A stretch of DNA of 64,000 nucleotides from Sphingobacterium bovisgrunnientis (GTDB lineage: Bacteria; Bacteroidota; Bacteroidia; Sphingobacteriales; Sphingobacteriaceae). The notes beneath the pieces are model-generated. The model saw only the letters and a program-made list of their open reading frames with translations, searched no databases and was not told the origin of the DNA. Location: positions 62,001 to 126,000 of the forward strand of contig NZ_WUQY01000001.1 of NCBI RefSeq assembly GCF_009829085.1, written 5' to 3'. The position numbers and the translations under genes are program-made. Positions 26,320 through 35,481 of the stretch are shown here, piece by piece (the first letter of the stretch is position 1; each line of letters starts with the position of its first letter).

Positions 26320-29184
26320 ATGCCACGATATTTCAAGTTTTATCTTCTTACATTATTAATTGTTTTCAATACAGTACTATCCAATGCGCAGTCGACAAAG
26401 GAAAAACAGTTTTTGTCGGGTAAAGACAATGTAAATACCGTGGAATGGGATTTTTGGGTTTCGGGTGGACGCAAGGCAGGTAAATGGTCAAAAATTGCTG
26501 TTCCTAGTCATTGGGAACAACAAGGTTTTGGAAGTTATAACTATGGACGTGATTACGTAACCTATGGTAAGAATTTTCAATTCAATGAAGAATATGGCGT
26601 TTACAGACATACTTTTACTGTACCATCCAATTGGAAAGGTAAAAAAGTAAGTATTGTTTTCGAGGGATCAATGACCGATACAGAGGTGAAAATAAATGGT
26701 CAATTAGCTGGAGATGTGCACCAGGGATCATTCTATCGCTTCGAATACGACATTACGGATAAGCTAAAAGTTGGCGGGAAAAATAATTTGGAAGTTGTTG
26801 TTCGGAAGATGTCAAAAGAAAGAACCGTAAACAATGCAGAACGATTGGCAGATTATTGGATTTTCGGTGGTATCTATCGCCCAGTCTATTTACAGGCTGT
26901 TCCACAGCAAAATATTACATGGATAGCTATTGATGCAAAGGCTGATGGTACATTCAAAAGCAATGTCTACTTAGATGGCGTCCAAACAAAATCTAAAGTC
27001 AAAATAGATATTAAAGATAAAGCAGGGAAAATTGTAGCTACGAAAACGACGGATGTAAACCCGAAAGATTCTGTTATTTCAACTGAATTTAAAGTTTCTA
27101 ATCCAAAATTATGGACCGCCGAGACACCAAATCTTTATGTGGCTACATATACTTTAATTCAAAATAATAAGACAGTCTATACGCAAAATGAAAAATTCGG
27201 TTTCCGAACATTAGAAGTGCGTCAAGGTGATGGGATATACGTGAATGGCACAAAAATAAAGCTAAAGGGCGTAAATCGCCATGTGTGGTGGCCAGAGACA
27301 GGACGCTCAGTCAATCGGAACATAGATTTGATGGATGTCAAATTGATCAAAGAAATGAACATGAATGCGGTACGTTGTGCGCATTACCCTCCCGATAAAT
27401 CATTCTTAGAGATTTGTGATTCCTTAGGCTTGTATGTGCTGGATGAATTAGCAGGATGGCAAAAAGCTTACGGTACCGAAGTGGGTCGTAAGTTAGTAAA
27501 GGAGCTGGTGATACGCGATGTAAATCATCCGAGCATTATTTTTTGGGCGAATGGAAATGAAGGAGGGCATAACAAAGAATTAGTGGATGAATATAAAAAA
27601 TATGATCTTTCCAATAGAACGGTAATTCATGCTCATCACCGTCCAGGAAACGAGATTAACGGTATTGATTGTAATCATTACGAGGATTTTTATTCTACGA
27701 AAAAGATATTGGAAGGTCCAAATATTTATATGCCTACGGAATTTTTGCATGCGCAAGATGATGGTGGCGCGGCTGCAGGTTTAGCTGATATTTGGGAATT
27801 ACATTGGAAATCTAAATTAGGCGCCGGTGGTTTTATTTGGAATTTGGCAGACGAAGGGCTCGTGCGCACAGATTTCAACAACCAGTTGGATGTGAATGGT
27901 GTCAATGCGCCAGATGGAATTTTGGGACCACATCGTCAAAAAGAGGGAAGTTTTTATGCCATTCGCGAGATTTATTCCCCAGTTCACATCAAAATGAAAA
28001 AGCTTCCTGCAAATTTTGATGGAAATATCAAGGTTGAAAATAGATTTCATTTCACCAATTTGAACGCGTGTAAATTTGAGTATCGTCTGGTAAATTACCG
28101 CAAACCTTATGACAATGAATCTGGAATTGCGGAAGAAGTTCTTCAGACAATTACGAGTCCTACTATTAATCCTACAGATAGTGGTTATGTAAAAATGAAT
28201 TTGGCTGCTAATTGGAAAAAATACGATGCATTATTATTGACTGCGGTTGGTCCTGATGGCAATGAAATTTACACTTGGTCTTGGCAGGTGAAGGATAGTA
28301 AGGCTTTGACAGCTACGATTCTTCTAATTGACACCAAAACAGCAGTTGAACTAGTAGAAGATTCTGTGAATTTCAGCCTAAAAGCAAACGGTATCACAGC
28401 TTTTATTTCTAAGAAGACAGGATTGCTCGTTGATTTGGCGAATGATTACAGCATGAAAATGGCTTTCCGAAATGGACCAGTTTTAGTAAATGGAAAATCA
28501 AATTTTGTTAGTGTACGTACAGGTGAAGAAGGCGAAAATAAAATAGTAGAAGCAACATACAGCGGAGATTTGAAATATATACGTTGGACAATGCGTCCAG
28601 ACGGTTGGTTAAAATTGGATTATGCCTATCACATAAATGCTGATGTTCCGTTTGCTGGTGTAAGTTTTGATTTTCCTGAAAGTTATATGTTATCTGCAAA
28701 ATGGTTAGGCGACGGTCCTTACCGTGTGTGGAAAAACAGAATGCACGGCGTGACACGCAATACCTGGGAAAAAATGTACAATGATTCACGTCCAGGAATC
28801 GGTCCATGGAATTTTCCGGAGTTCAAAGGTTATTTTTCAAATATCAATTGGATACAGTTTAATAGTGTACAAGGTAAATTTTTGGTGGCTACAGATCAAG
28901 ACGACTTATTCGTTAGGTTGTTTGATTTTTATGGGATGTCTGGTCCACAAGGCTATCCGCAATTACCTACAGGAAATGTGAGCTTCCTCGATGCAATTCC
29001 GGCAATAGGGTCAAAATTAGCGTTGGGAATTAATAATAATGCAGGCGTAAATGGACCGGCAGGAGAATTAAACAAAATGCGTGATCAAGTCAATAGGACA
29101 TTGTATTTCTATTTTGGGACGCCAAAAGGTTCGAAGGATAATACACAATTCGAGATGCCGAAAGTGAACGTCCTTACAGATTAG
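26320..29184 (+). CDS. GH2 family exported glycosidase, probable beta-galactosidase
   Basis: A 954-residue protein with a signal peptide ending near SNAQ (residue 24). The order is a jelly-roll sugar-binding domain (about 60-190), an immunoglobulin-like domain (about 195-300) and a TIM barrel (about 300-590) with RCAHYPPD. Catalytic glutamates are the acid/base E414 in WANGNEGG and the nucleophile E474 in MPTEFLHA. C-terminal beta domains fill the rest. GH2 enzymes in RG-I loci usually remove beta-galactose from side chains, but beta-glucuronidase or alpha-arabinopyranosidase activity cannot be ruled out. It appears to be a single-gene unit: its own promoter (site b) is only 33 nt upstream and a terminator follows. 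Confidence 0.85.
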   Translation: MPRYFKFYLLTLLIVFNTVLSNAQSTKEKQFLSGKDNVNTVEWDFWVSGGRKAGKWSKIAVPSHWEQQGFGSYNYGRDYVTYGKNFQFNEEYGVYRHTFTVPSNWKGKKVSIVFEGSMTDTEVKINGQLAGDVHQGSFYRFEYDITDKLKVGGKNNLEVVVRKMSKERTVNNAERLADYWIFGGIYRPVYLQAVPQQNITWIAIDAKADGTFKSNVYLDGVQTKSKVKIDIKDKAGKIVATKTTDVNPKDSVISTEFKVSNPKLWTAETPNLYVATYTLIQNNKTVYTQNEKFGFRTLEVRQGDGIYVNGTKIKLKGVNRHVWWPETGRSVNRNIDLMDVKLIKEMNMNAVRCAHYPPDKSFLEICDSLGLYVLDELAGWQKAYGTEVGRKLVKELVIRDVNHPSIIFWANGNEGGHNKELVDEYKKYDLSNRTVIHAHHRPGNEINGIDCNHYEDFYSTKKILEGPNIYMPTEFLHAQDDGGAAAGLADIWELHWKSKLGAGGFIWNLADEGLVRTDFNNQLDVNGVNAPDGILGPHRQKEGSFYAIREIYSPVHIKMKKLPANFDGNIKVENRFHFTNLNACKFEYRLVNYRKPYDNESGIAEEVLQTITSPTINPTDSGYVKMNLAANWKKYDALLLTAVGPDGNEIYTWSWQVKDSKALTATILLIDTKTAVELVEDSVNFSLKANGITAFISKKTGLLVDLANDYSMKMAFRNGPVLVNGKSNFVSVRTGEEGENKIVEATYSGDLKYIRWTMRPDGWLKLDYAYHINADVPFAGVSFDFPESYMLSAKWLGDGPYRVWKNRMHGVTRNTWEKMYNDSRPGIGPWNFPEFKGYFSNINWIQFNSVQGKFLVATDQDDLFVRLFDFYGMSGPQGYPQLPTGNVSFLDAIPAIGSKLALGINNNAGVNGPAGELNKMRDQVNRTLYFYFGTPKGSKDNTQFEMPKVNVLTD

Positions 29185-29220
29185 CAGGTTTATAGTTTAT
29201 TAAATAATTGTATGGTGAAG

Positions 29221-29248
29221 AGCAAACCCTTAGTGGTTTGCTTTTTTT
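29221..29248 (+). terminator. Rho-independent terminator after the GH2 gene
   Basis: AGCAAACC (29221-29228) pairs with GGTTTGCT (29235-29242) over a 6-nt loop and is followed by a run of T residues to 29248. It separates the GH2 gene from the next CAGG promoter at 29278. Confidence 0.88.
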
Positions 29249-29277
29249 GTAACTAATTAGATATAATGACCCTAAAA

Positions 29278-29322
29278 CAGGACGCTACAGGTTGGATAAT
29301 CGACATATTGTTGATAGTTTTA
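29278..29322 (+). promoter_or_regulatory. CAGG direct-repeat promoter of the GH28-PL11-CE12-CE12 operon (site c)
   Basis: CAGGACGCTA at 29278 and CAGGTTGGAT at 29288 repeat with a 10-bp period. TTG 29292-29294 is the -33 element and TAGTTTTA 29315-29322 the -7-like box, 27 nt after the second C. The -7 region also lies in a separate inverted repeat, TTGATAG (29311-29317) with CTATCAA (29328-29334), which could be a repressor site. Confidence 0.7.
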
Positions 29323-29379
29323 GTAATCTATCAAAGGCCATTTTATACGCCTTATTATAAACTTTAGATACTATAATCA

Positions 29380-30711
29380 ATGAAAAACAGTATAGTTTAC
29401 ATTCTTGTTGCTTTCCTATGTGTTGGTGCTTTTTCAGCTCATGCGCAACAAAAGTTTCCCAATGGAGAAGCTATTAGCGCGTGGTTTTCGGACGCTACTT
29501 TAGTTGACCTAAATAAGTTAGGTAAAAAATATAAAATTACAGACTTCGGAGTACTACAGGATAGTACAATTCTTCAGACCAAAAAGATTCAAGAGGTCAT
29601 TGATAAAGCGCACCAAGCAGGTGGCGGCGTTATTGTTGTTCCCAAAGGTATTTATTTGAGCGGTTCATTGTTTTTCAAACCCAATACACACCTGCATTTG
29701 GAAGAAGGTGGTGTTTTGAAAGGAAGTGATGATATATCTCATTTTGAATTAGTGACTACACGTATGGAAGGACAGACCTTGAAGTATTTTTCAGCTCTCG
29801 TCAATGCGGATGCGGTCAATGGTTTTACGGTGACGGGAAAAGGCATGTTGGATGGTAACGGTTTGCGTTATTGGAAAGCATTTTGGTTGCGTAGAGCGTT
29901 CAATCCGAATTGTACCAATATGGATGAAATGCGACCACGTTTGTTGTATGTATCTAACAGTAAAGATGTGCAAATTTCGGGTATCAAATTGCGTAACTCA
30001 CCATTCTGGACAACACATTTTTACAAAGTCGAAAATCTAAAACTTTTGAATCTTCATATCACTGCCCCGAAAGAGCCCGTCAAAGCACCGAGCTCGGATG
30101 CGGTAGATTTGGATGTGTGTAAAAATGTACTGATAAAGAACTGCTATATGTCAGTTAATGATGACGCTATTGCTTTAAAGGGTGGTAAAGGACCAAAAGC
30201 AGACATTGACCCGAATAATGGTCCAAATTCTAACATAATTATTGAAGACTGTTCTTTTGGATTTTGTCACAGTGCATTGACTTGTGGCAGCGAATCGATC
30301 TTAAGCTACAACGTTATTTTTAGAAATAATACGGTTGATCAAGCACAAAAAGTGTTGCAATTGAAGATGCGTCCAGATACCCCTCAAGAATACAAATTCA
30401 TTACTCTTGAAAACATAAAAGGCAATGCGAAAAGTGTACTTTTCATTAAGCCATGGACACAATTCTTTGATTTGAAAGGGGAGAAAGATATTAAGATGTC
30501 ATATGCTAAAAATATTGTGTTCAAAAATATTGATTTGGACTGTGATATTTTATTTGATGTCATCAATTCGCCGCAATATGAAATTTCTGATTTCTCATTT
30601 ATCAATATGAATGTGCGTGCTTCACGTTCAGGCGATATTAAACAAAGTTATATCAAGAATTTTACGCTGGAGAATGTTGTGGTTGACGGCAAAAAGGTGG
30701 TGAAAGAATAA
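29380..30711 (+). CDS. GH28 family rhamnogalacturonan-type hydrolase with altered active-site motifs
   Basis: A 443-residue exported beta-helix protein; the signal peptide ends near AHAQ (residue 23). The fold motifs are present (KITDFGV, GGGVIVVPKGIYLSGSL, RNSPFWTTHF). The active-site motifs are shifted from the polygalacturonase pattern: SSDAVDLD with D240 in place of NTD, N-D261-D262 (NDDAIALKGG), C-H297-S in place of GHG, and LKMRPDT in place of RIK. Three acids remain, so it is probably active, but on a different link such as RG-I backbone. It is the first gene of the operon from site c and is followed after 6 nt by PL11. Confidence 0.82.
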   Translation: MKNSIVYILVAFLCVGAFSAHAQQKFPNGEAISAWFSDATLVDLNKLGKKYKITDFGVLQDSTILQTKKIQEVIDKAHQAGGGVIVVPKGIYLSGSLFFKPNTHLHLEEGGVLKGSDDISHFELVTTRMEGQTLKYFSALVNADAVNGFTVTGKGMLDGNGLRYWKAFWLRRAFNPNCTNMDEMRPRLLYVSNSKDVQISGIKLRNSPFWTTHFYKVENLKLLNLHITAPKEPVKAPSSDAVDLDVCKNVLIKNCYMSVNDDAIALKGGKGPKADIDPNNGPNSNIIIEDCSFGFCHSALTCGSESILSYNVIFRNNTVDQAQKVLQLKMRPDTPQEYKFITLENIKGNAKSVLFIKPWTQFFDLKGEKDIKMSYAKNIVFKNIDLDCDILFDVINSPQYEISDFSFINMNVRASRSGDIKQSYIKNFTLENVVVDGKKVVKE

Positions 30712-30717
30712 TAAAAG

Positions 30718-32583
30718 ATGTTGTCTCATAGATTATTGAAAAGGGGATTTATGCGCAGCATGACCATCTTATTCGTGTTATTATTAACAGTAGGACAGAA
30801 TTTCGCACAGCGAAAGATGGAATATTTGGATAGAGGTTTGGTAGGCATTAAAACAAGTCCGACTTCTGTTTTTTTGAGCTGGCGTTTGCTCGGTACCGAT
30901 GAATACGCTACAGCTTTTAATCTTTATCGACAATATGGTAAAGAAAAGAAAACTAAGCTAAATTCAGCGCCACTTATAGCGGGAACGAATTATGAAGATA
31001 AAGATTTGCAGTCCGATAGAGAAGTGACTTATGCGTTGACACTGATTGATGGTAAGAAGGAGTCTGAGGTTGCAAAGTTTACATTTTCGAAGAATCATTC
31101 AAATGAGCCTTTTCTGAACATCCCACTTAGAACACCTAAGGGGTATACGCCAGGCGATGTTTCTGTGGGCGATTTGGATGGAGATGGTGTATACGAATTG
31201 GTTGTACATCAAGTCGGAATTGCTCGAGATAACGCGCATAATGGTATTACATCCGAACCTATTTTTCAGGCTTACAAACTCGATGGTACCTTCTTGTGGG
31301 AAATAAATTTAGGTAAAAATATTAGAGAAGGAGCGCATTACACGCAGTTTATGCTGTACGATCTGGACAGCGATGGACGCGCAGAATTGGTCTGCAAAAC
31401 TGCCGATGGAACAAAAGATGGCTTAGGAAAATACATTGGCAATGCGCAAGCGGATTGGCGTGATACAGTACGAACATCTCGTTTTTACGGAAGAATATTA
31501 GAAGGCCCCGAATATCTTACTGTTTTTGATGGATTAACAGGTGCAGCGGTGCATACTGTAGATTATTTACCCGAAAGAGGAGATTTAATTTCTTGGGGTG
31601 ACCGTAATGCCAATCGTGCTGATCGGTATTTGGCCTGCGTTGCTTATTTAGATGGCCAAAATCCATCTGTTATTATGAGCAGAGGTTATTACGAACGTAC
31701 AGCCTTGGTGGCATGGGATTATAAAGATAAAAAATTGGTTAAAAGGTGGGTTTTTGATACAGAAGGTCGGAATAATCCTTATTCAGGTCAAGGGTATCAT
31801 AGTCTCTCTGTAGCTGATGTGGATCAAGATGGCAAGGATGAAATAATTTTTGGTTCTATGGTCATAGATGATAACGGCACAGGATTATATAGTACGCGTT
31901 TAGGACATGGTGATGCGTTGCATGTCTCGGATTTGGATCCTGATCGTGCTGGTTTAGAGATTTTTGGTGTGCACGAGTTAAAAGGCGGACGCAAAGGAGT
32001 TGGGGTTTCACTTTTGGATGCAAAGACTGGTGAAATCTTATACAAAGGAGCTATAGATCAGGATGTAGGACGTGGAGTAGCTGCCAATGTTGATCCAAAT
32101 TATAAAGGAGCTTACATGTGGTGGTCAGGATCTTACAATGCGTATACCATGAAAGGAGAATCTGTTGGTCGCGCGCCTAGGTCAATTAATTTTCTGATTT
32201 GGTGGGATGATGACTTGAGCAGAGAATTATTAAACGGAAATTATATCGAAAAATACAATATTGGAAGAATATTCACTGCAGAAGGTGCAATATCCATTAA
32301 CGGAAGTAAGAGCACCCCAAATTTGTCAGCAGATATAATTGGTGATTGGCGTGAAGAACTTATTTTGCGTTCAGCCGACAATCAATCATTACGCATCTAC
32401 ACGACTACGATTCCCACATCGCACAGAGTATACACCTTAATGCATGATCCGCAATATAGATTAAGCATTGCTTGGCAGAATGTAGGATACAATCAGCCGC
32501 CACATACAGGTTATTATTTGGGTACAGGAATGGATAAGCCAACCAAACCCCAAATTGTAGTAAGAAAATATAATAAAAAGTAA
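30718..32583 (+). CDS. PL11 rhamnogalacturonan lyase
   Basis: A 621-residue exported lyase. The signal peptide ends near NFAQ; M1 is ATG 30718, and ATG 30751 would give a shorter, also plausible, signal. A fibronectin-like N-domain (about 33-125) opens with RKMEYLDRGLVGIKT. The eight-bladed beta-propeller that follows has calcium-type loops DLDGDGVYELV (near 157), DLDSDGRAELV and DVDQDGKDEIIFG, and ends with MHDPQYRLSIAWQN and QPPHTGYYLG. PL11 enzymes cleave the rhamnose-galacturonic acid link in RG-I by beta-elimination and give unsaturated ends, which GH105 then removes. This is the clearest evidence that the locus acts on RG-I. Confidence 0.94.
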   Translation: MLSHRLLKRGFMRSMTILFVLLLTVGQNFAQRKMEYLDRGLVGIKTSPTSVFLSWRLLGTDEYATAFNLYRQYGKEKKTKLNSAPLIAGTNYEDKDLQSDREVTYALTLIDGKKESEVAKFTFSKNHSNEPFLNIPLRTPKGYTPGDVSVGDLDGDGVYELVVHQVGIARDNAHNGITSEPIFQAYKLDGTFLWEINLGKNIREGAHYTQFMLYDLDSDGRAELVCKTADGTKDGLGKYIGNAQADWRDTVRTSRFYGRILEGPEYLTVFDGLTGAAVHTVDYLPERGDLISWGDRNANRADRYLACVAYLDGQNPSVIMSRGYYERTALVAWDYKDKKLVKRWVFDTEGRNNPYSGQGYHSLSVADVDQDGKDEIIFGSMVIDDNGTGLYSTRLGHGDALHVSDLDPDRAGLEIFGVHELKGGRKGVGVSLLDAKTGEILYKGAIDQDVGRGVAANVDPNYKGAYMWWSGSYNAYTMKGESVGRAPRSINFLIWWDDDLSRELLNGNYIEKYNIGRIFTAEGAISINGSKSTPNLSADIIGDWREELILRSADNQSLRIYTTTIPTSHRVYTLMHDPQYRLSIAWQNVGYNQPPHTGYYLGTGMDKPTKPQIVVRKYNKK

Positions 32584-32596
32584 TCTTCAAGGAAGA

Positions 32597-33364
32597 ATGA
32601 AAATTAGTAAGACAATAGCATTGTTGATTTTTGGGGTTGTCCTTATGTCCTTTATGTGGCATTCTTCAAAACCCACAATTTATATTATTGGAGACTCTAC
32701 AGTGCGAAATAGCAATAAAGAATTTTGGGGCTGGGGCACGTTGCTGGGAGATTTTTTGGATACCACAAAAATTCAAGTTGCAAACCATGCTATGGCGGGA
32801 AGAAGTACACGAACTTTTGTGAAGGAGGGGCGTTGGGCGAAAGTTGATTCTTTGATGAAAAAAGGAGATTATTTATTAATCCAATTTGGACATAATGAAG
32901 GCAGCAAACCTGATACTTCGCGCCAAGGCTATAGAGGTGTGCTTCGTGGAATAGGACAAGATTCTGTTGTGCTGGACTGGGGAAACAACCAATTTGAAGT
33001 AGTACGTACGTATGGTGAGAATTTGCGCCGCTTTGTGAAACAAGCAAAGAAAAAAGGTGTAAAACCTATTTTGCTATCAATGATTCCACGTAATCAATGG
33101 GATTCGGAAGGGAGAGTAAAGCGAGCAAATCAAGATTTTGGTCTATGGGCCAAACAGATTGCTTCGGAGGAGAAAATACCTTTCATTGACCTCAATGAGA
33201 TTACAGCCCAAAAATACGACAAGCTAGGAGCTGAATTGGTGAAATCCAAATATTTCCCAGGTGATCATACGCACACTAATTATGATGGTGCAATTGAGAA
33301 TGCCGCATCTGTTGTGGAAGGTCTTACGACATTGAAACATCAAATTTCAAAGTTTTTAAAATAA
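32597..33364 (+). CDS. Rhamnogalacturonan acetylesterase (CE12, SGNH hydrolase), first of a tandem pair
   Basis: A 255-residue enzyme. A hydrophobic N-terminus (about 7-23) has no clear cleavage site, so it may be a signal peptide or a membrane anchor. Block I IIGDSTV carries nucleophile S34; AGRSTRTF gives the glycine of block II, QFGHNEG the Asn of block III, and D223-H-T-H226 the catalytic pair. It is similar along its length to the next gene (for example both have LRRFVK and PRN-WD), so they are tandem duplicates. The pair follows PL11 by 13 nt and precedes its twin by 6 nt. Deacetylation of RG-I galacturonic acid is the expected role. Confidence 0.88.
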   Translation: MKISKTIALLIFGVVLMSFMWHSSKPTIYIIGDSTVRNSNKEFWGWGTLLGDFLDTTKIQVANHAMAGRSTRTFVKEGRWAKVDSLMKKGDYLLIQFGHNEGSKPDTSRQGYRGVLRGIGQDSVVLDWGNNQFEVVRTYGENLRRFVKQAKKKGVKPILLSMIPRNQWDSEGRVKRANQDFGLWAKQIASEEKIPFIDLNEITAQKYDKLGAELVKSKYFPGDHTHTNYDGAIENAASVVEGLTTLKHQISKFLK

Positions 33365-33370
33365 CAAACT

Positions 33371-34159
33371 ATGCAAAGAAATATACTATTAATCTGTTTA
33401 AGTGTCGTATCACTGTTAATCCTAAACTCATTTTTACAAAAGGATAATACTAATCCCCGACTGTTCGTAATAGGTGATAGTACCGTCAAAAATGGAAGAG
33501 GCGATGGATCCAACGGGCAATGGGGCTGGGGAAGCTTTATTGCAAATTATTTTGATGAAAATAAGATTGAAATCAGAAATAAAGCTTTAGGAGGAACGAG
33601 TACGCGTACCTATTACAATAATCCAAAATTGTGGCAAGAGGTACTAGATAATATTAGACCAGGGGATTATGTCATCATGCAATTCGGTCATAACGATTCA
33701 AGCCCTGTGGTAGATACACTGCGTGCACGAGGTACGTTGAAAGGTAATTCCGATGATTACGAGGAAGTGATTAACCCGCTCTTGAAACAAACTGAAATGG
33801 TGTATAGTTATGGTTTTTATCTTCGTCGATTTGTGAAAAACGTTCAGGACAAAGGTGCGACCGCAATTATTTGTTCGCCAATACCAAGAAATTCATGGGA
33901 TAATAATAAGGTGCGCAAATCCAATTATGCAGATTGGGCAAAAGAAGCTGCTTTGCAAAGTGGATCTCATTTTATCCCCCTTCAAGATTTAATAATAGAT
34001 GTGTACGAGAAGGAAGGACAAGATGTTGTCAAGTCCACCTATTTTGGAGAAAAAGATGCTACACATACCATAAAAGCAGGCGCAGAATTGAATGCAAAAC
34101 TTGTGGCTAATTACTTAAAAGCAAATGCTAATATCGGCTTAAAAAAGATGTTGAAATAG
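33371..34159 (+). CDS. Rhamnogalacturonan acetylesterase (CE12, SGNH hydrolase), second of a tandem pair
   Basis: A 262-residue enzyme with a short hydrophobic start (about 4-20) and no obvious signal cleavage site. Block I VIGDSTV carries S37, GGTSTRTY gives block II, QFGHNDS block III, and D229-A-T-H232 the catalytic pair. It has an insertion relative to its twin around residues 118-140. It is the last gene of the site c operon. No good terminator follows; only a weak GAAAA/TTTTC stem lies before the next CAGG promoter at 34187. Different acetyl positions for the two twins are possible but not shown. Confidence 0.88.
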   Translation: MQRNILLICLSVVSLLILNSFLQKDNTNPRLFVIGDSTVKNGRGDGSNGQWGWGSFIANYFDENKIEIRNKALGGTSTRTYYNNPKLWQEVLDNIRPGDYVIMQFGHNDSSPVVDTLRARGTLKGNSDDYEEVINPLLKQTEMVYSYGFYLRRFVKNVQDKGATAIICSPIPRNSWDNNKVRKSNYADWAKEAALQSGSHFIPLQDLIIDVYEKEGQDVVKSTYFGEKDATHTIKAGAELNAKLVANYLKANANIGLKKMLK

Positions 34160-34186
34160 CTTAAAACATAGAAAAAAGACTTTTCG

Positions 34187-34231
34187 CAGGACACTACAGG
34201 TTGCTGTAAAAGCTAATTTACCTTATACTCG
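34187..34231 (+). promoter_or_regulatory. CAGG direct-repeat promoter of the GH105-GH2-RhaM-GH106 operon (site d)
   Basis: CAGGACACTA at 34187 and CAGGTTGCTG at 34197 repeat with a 10-bp period. TTG 34201-34203 is the -33 element. TATACTCG at 34224-34231 stands at exactly the same distance (27 nt from the second C) as the -7 boxes of the other sites, although only its TA and final G fit well. The CAGGTTGCTGTA half is identical to that of site a. Confidence 0.68.
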
Positions 34232-34251
34232 TAATTACAATAACCAATACA

Positions 34252-34276
34252 CTTGTAAACAAAAACCGTTTGCAAG
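34252..34276. repeat. Leader inverted repeat upstream of the GH105 gene
   Basis: CTTGTAAAC (34252-34260) and GTTTGCAAG (34268-34276) pair with one G-T mismatch around a 7-nt spacer. It lies about 20 nt after the -7 box, so it is probably in the 5' leader; it could be an mRNA stem or an operator half-pair. Confidence 0.4.
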
Positions 34277-34310
34277 GAGATTTTTTGACGTTTACTACCG
34301 CTCATTTAAT

Positions 34311-35477
34311 ATGAAAAGAAATAAAATAGCCGTTTATGCCTTGTTGTTGTGCAGCTTGATTTATATATCAGCATGCGCATCTAAAAGTAAGATCACTACC
34401 GTCATTCAACCAGCAATTGATAAAGCTGAAGTATTAGCTGTATTGCAATCAACCAATAATTATTTTATGAATAAATGGCCCGATACGGGCAAGCCGCTTT
34501 ACACGACGCGTTGGCGTCCGAGTAATATCTGGACCAGAGGCGTGTATTACGAAGGGTTGATGGCTTTGTACACGATTGATAAAGACAAACGCTATTATGA
34601 TTATGCGGTAGATTGGGGCGAAAATCACAAATGGGGATTGCGTAATGGTACCAAAACTAGAAATGCCGATGATCAAACTTGTGGTCAAACCTATTTGGAT
34701 TTGTATGAAATCGATCCACAGCCCGAGCGTATCAGAGATATTAAAACAAATATTGATTATGTAATCGCATCGGGTAAGTACGACGATTGGACTTGGATTG
34801 ATGCCATTCAAATGGCAATGCCTGTGTTTGCGAAGTTGGGCGTCATGTATAAGGATGACAAGTACTTTGATTATATGTACAAAATGTATGCATATTCTAA
34901 GAATGAAGAAGGTGGAGGATTGTACAATAAAGCAGACAAATTGTGGTGGAGAGATAAAGATTTTGTGCCGCCTTATAAAGAGCCAAATGGTGAAGATTGC
35001 TACTGGTCTAGAGGAAATGGTTGGGTCGTAGCAGCATTGGTGCGTGTATTGGATTTGATTCCAGAGAACGAAAAGCACCGCGCTGAATATTTACAAGATT
35101 ACAAAGAATTGATGGAAGGTTTGTTGGCTTGTCAGCGTGAGGATGGTTTCTGGAATGTGAGCCTGCACGATCCTACAAATTATGGAGGAAGAGAGACTTC
35201 AGGTACAGCGTTATTTGTTTATGGTATGGCATGGGGAATTAAGAATGGATTATTAGACGAGAAAATATATAGACCTAAGATGGAGTTGGCGTGGAATGCA
35301 ATGGTAAAAGAAGCAATTCATCCTTCAGGATTTTTGGGTTATCTGCAAGGCACTGGCAAAGAGCCTAAAGATGGGCAGCCCGTTAGTTTTTCTTCTGTTC
35401 CAGATTTCGAAGACTATGGATTAGGGTGTTTCTTATTAGCAGGTGTAGAAGTATACAAATTATTAGATAAGAAATAG
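34311..35477 (+). CDS. GH105 unsaturated rhamnogalacturonyl hydrolase, lipoprotein
   Basis: A 388-residue (alpha/alpha)6-barrel enzyme with a lipoprotein signal (lipobox ISAC, C22). Landmarks are NIWTRGVYYEGLMAL (near 68-82), DWTWIDAIQMAMP with the catalytic D164, WWRDKDFVPPY, CYWSRGNGWV and the C-terminal DFEDYGLGCFLLAG. GH105 removes the 4,5-unsaturated galacturonic acid left by rhamnogalacturonan lyases. The paralogue at 56574 is very similar but lacks a good lipobox, so the two probably work in different places. It is the first gene of the site d operon and lies 4 nt before the next gene. Confidence 0.92.
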   Translation: MKRNKIAVYALLLCSLIYISACASKSKITTVIQPAIDKAEVLAVLQSTNNYFMNKWPDTGKPLYTTRWRPSNIWTRGVYYEGLMALYTIDKDKRYYDYAVDWGENHKWGLRNGTKTRNADDQTCGQTYLDLYEIDPQPERIRDIKTNIDYVIASGKYDDWTWIDAIQMAMPVFAKLGVMYKDDKYFDYMYKMYAYSKNEEGGGLYNKADKLWWRDKDFVPPYKEPNGEDCYWSRGNGWVVAALVRVLDLIPENEKHRAEYLQDYKELMEGLLACQREDGFWNVSLHDPTNYGGRETSGTALFVYGMAWGIKNGLLDEKIYRPKMELAWNAMVKEAIHPSGFLGYLQGTGKEPKDGQPVSFSSVPDFEDYGLGCFLLAGVEVYKLLDKK

Positions 35478-35481
35478 TTTA

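Noticed and set aside
34449..35078. Long minus-strand reading frame (209 codons) opposite the GH105 gene
   Set aside because: It lies wholly within a well-supported GH105 gene, has no signal or domain and reads as the complement of conserved plus-strand motifs.
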